Shown here in pieces: positions 62,564 through 64,000 of a DNA stretch of 64,000 bases; the stretch's first letter is position 1, and each line of letters opens with the position of its first letter. The notes under the pieces are model-generated. The model was given only the letters and a program-made list of their open reading frames with translations, was not told the origin of the DNA and ran no database searches. The DNA is from Kondoa malvinella (lineage: Eukaryota > Basidiomycota > Agaricostilbomycetes > Agaricostilbales > Kondoaceae), in assembly GCA_039545315.1 (NCBI GenBank), contig BCIM01000003.1:735799-799798 (forward strand), given 5' to 3'. A program made the position numbers and the translations under genes.

Positions 62564-64000
62564 ATGGACAGCACCATGCAGCGCAACAGACAATCTCCCG
62601 TTCGCGGGGTCATGGCAGGAATCAGTTTCCCATCTTCGAGTCTGCCAGTTCGAACCAACGGTCAGCGCGGACCTTGGGATCCTTTCACTCAATCTCCTAG
62701 TCCGAATGGTGGTCGGCTATCTGCTTCAAATAGCAGACAAGGCCGCGCATCGATGCCAATCAACCCACCTGCAAACACATCTGTAAACAGACAGTGGGCT
62801 TCAACCATTAAGCACTGGCCTGGGCCTGCAGTGCCTCGAATGAGCGCTGCGTCGTCAAACGACTGGTCTTTCGTCGGGTTCTCTGCGACTATTTCCAACC
62901 TGCAACAGCTGAGCGACGAGATTGAGCATCCAACGAACGGGACTGGGAGGTCAAGATCACCCACTGTCGATATCACTCGCTCGACTTCAGCGCACGGAAG
63001 CATCGAAGTCTTCTCTCATAGCTTTGCCGAGGGTCGATTCAAATGCGATATCTTCAAGTCACCGACTCTGCCATGGGCCTCGAGCGAGACGTCACGCGTA
63101 TCGGATCCTCTATCCGCCTCCCAGCATACTGTTCAGAACCATCTGAGCCTCTACCTCTCTTGTCGTAAGCTGAAATCCAGGATTATATATTCTTAGCTGA
63201 CTTTCATAGACATGAACGAGACCGACCTCATGGGTCAGGAGGTGGTTATTCCTACTTCTATCTATGTAGCTCTTCGCGACTCGAAGCAAGAAAGTGCAAC
63301 GCCGATCTGGGAGCTTTGGCAGTCGCATACCTTTGGCGATACTAGCGACTATATGGAATGCCATACCTTTCCTCTACCCTCCGCGTTGTTGCAGAATCTC
63401 AAGATCAGACAAAGCGATTCAGTTATTCTATCTATCCAAATTCAGTCGCCTGTATCGGCTTCTGCTGCTCAAGCCAAACGCGCGTCTCCTCTAGCTATTC
63501 CTCAATTCCCAAATGCTAGACTCGCTCCGAAGACGCTACTTAACGGTCTGCTGGATATGCTGGATTGTCCTCATACTTCCGATGTCGAAATCACCGTCTT
63601 CGAAAGATCCACACCGATCGAGTCATCAAACGGAGAAGCCGATCTAGGCACCAGTCAGTCCGAGACAGAAGAGCAACCCATACTATACCGGAAAAGGACT
63701 TTATTCGCTCATTCGGCCATACTAAGAGCTAGGAGCAGCTATTTTGATGCTATGCTGGGTGGGACAGATTGGAACGAGTCTGCATCAGAAACGAACGGCA
63801 AGCGTAGGCATCGCGTTACGCTGGAATTTGATTATGTCGCTGTTTATTGGCTATTGAGATTCCTCTATTCTGATCAAAGTGAGTTTACAGGTGCCATTAC
63901 CTAGCCATTCTGATTTGAGAATAGTCACATTTGACGAGAACGACATGACTCGGAACCTGCCTCGCAATGAGCCTACAACTATTCCAGTCAACCAGCTGAT
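62564..64000 (+). CDS. BTB/POZ domain protein, 5' part
   Basis: Runs off the 3' edge of the window. After a Ser/Pro-rich N-terminus (MDSTMQRNRQSPVRGVMAGI) comes a MATH-like part (NDWSFVGFSATISNLQQLSD, FSHSFAEGRFKCDIFKSPTL, HLSLYLSC joined by an intron to HMNETDLMGQEVVIPTSIYV, YMECHTFPLPSALLQNLKIR). The BTB core follows: LLDMLDCPHTSDVEITVFER, LFAHSAILRARSSYFDAMLG, HRVTLEFDYVAVYWLLRFLY. A further intron starts near 63876 and coding resumes as VTFDENDM. Such fungal MATH-BTB-like proteins are often Cullin-3 substrate adaptors; that role is inferred. Confidence 0.8.

Overview
The window is nuclear DNA from a fungus, most likely a basidiomycete yeast or other early-branching basidiomycete. Nearly every gene is cut by many short GT-AG introns of about 40-60 bases. 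Genes lie on both strands at high density, many only 0-250 bases apart, and base composition is close to 50% GC. The gene set is eukaryotic and housekeeping in nature (histones, AP-3, CORVET, TRAPP, gamma-tubulin complex, autophagy, ribosome assembly). No transposon, CRISPR array, rRNA or convincing tRNA gene was seen. The species cannot be named from the sequence.

Layout. 1-9.2 kb: the 3' part of the autophagy kinase ATG1, a secreted LPMO-like protein with a long acidic tail, N-acetylglutamate synthase (ARG2) and the AP-3 beta subunit. 9.6-13.6 kb: an RNA-dependent RNA polymerase of the RNA-silencing type. 14.1-15.4 kb: a divergent histone H4/H3 pair. 17.3-25.2 kb: a siderophore-type MFS transporter, a GH13 alpha-amylase, the tRNA adenosine deaminase subunit TAD2 and a secreted M14 carboxypeptidase. 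25.4-33.2 kb: VPS8, an unknown membrane protein and BRX1. 33.4-38.7 kb: a DUF1295 membrane enzyme-like protein, a secreted cysteine-rich CPL1-like protein and a secreted orphan. 38.9-46.8 kb: a nucleotide-sugar transporter, a membrane-anchored cysteine synthase-like protein, BET5, NADH-cytochrome b5 reductase, a FAM210/DUF1279 protein and a probable complex I accessory subunit. 47.3-54.8 kb: a spliced zinc-ribbon-like orphan, an OPY2-like HOG-pathway membrane anchor and a tandem pair of paralogous orphan membrane proteins. 54.8-64 kb: a mitochondrial ABC1/ADCK kinase (MCP2-like), gamma-tubulin complex component 3, a type B carboxylesterase and the 5' part of a BTB protein.

The genes do not form one pathway. 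There is a loose concentration of surface and secreted functions (LPMO-like protein, carboxypeptidase, cysteine-rich protein, secreted orphan, OPY2 sensor, orphan membrane pair). The best candidates for undescribed biology are the tandem orphan membrane pair (50,970-54,760), the zinc-ribbon orphan (47,262-47,985), the cysteine-rich secreted protein, and the recurrent very small terminal coding exons. Exon structures were worked out by hand from reading frames and splice signals. Gene ends are firmer than individual introns.
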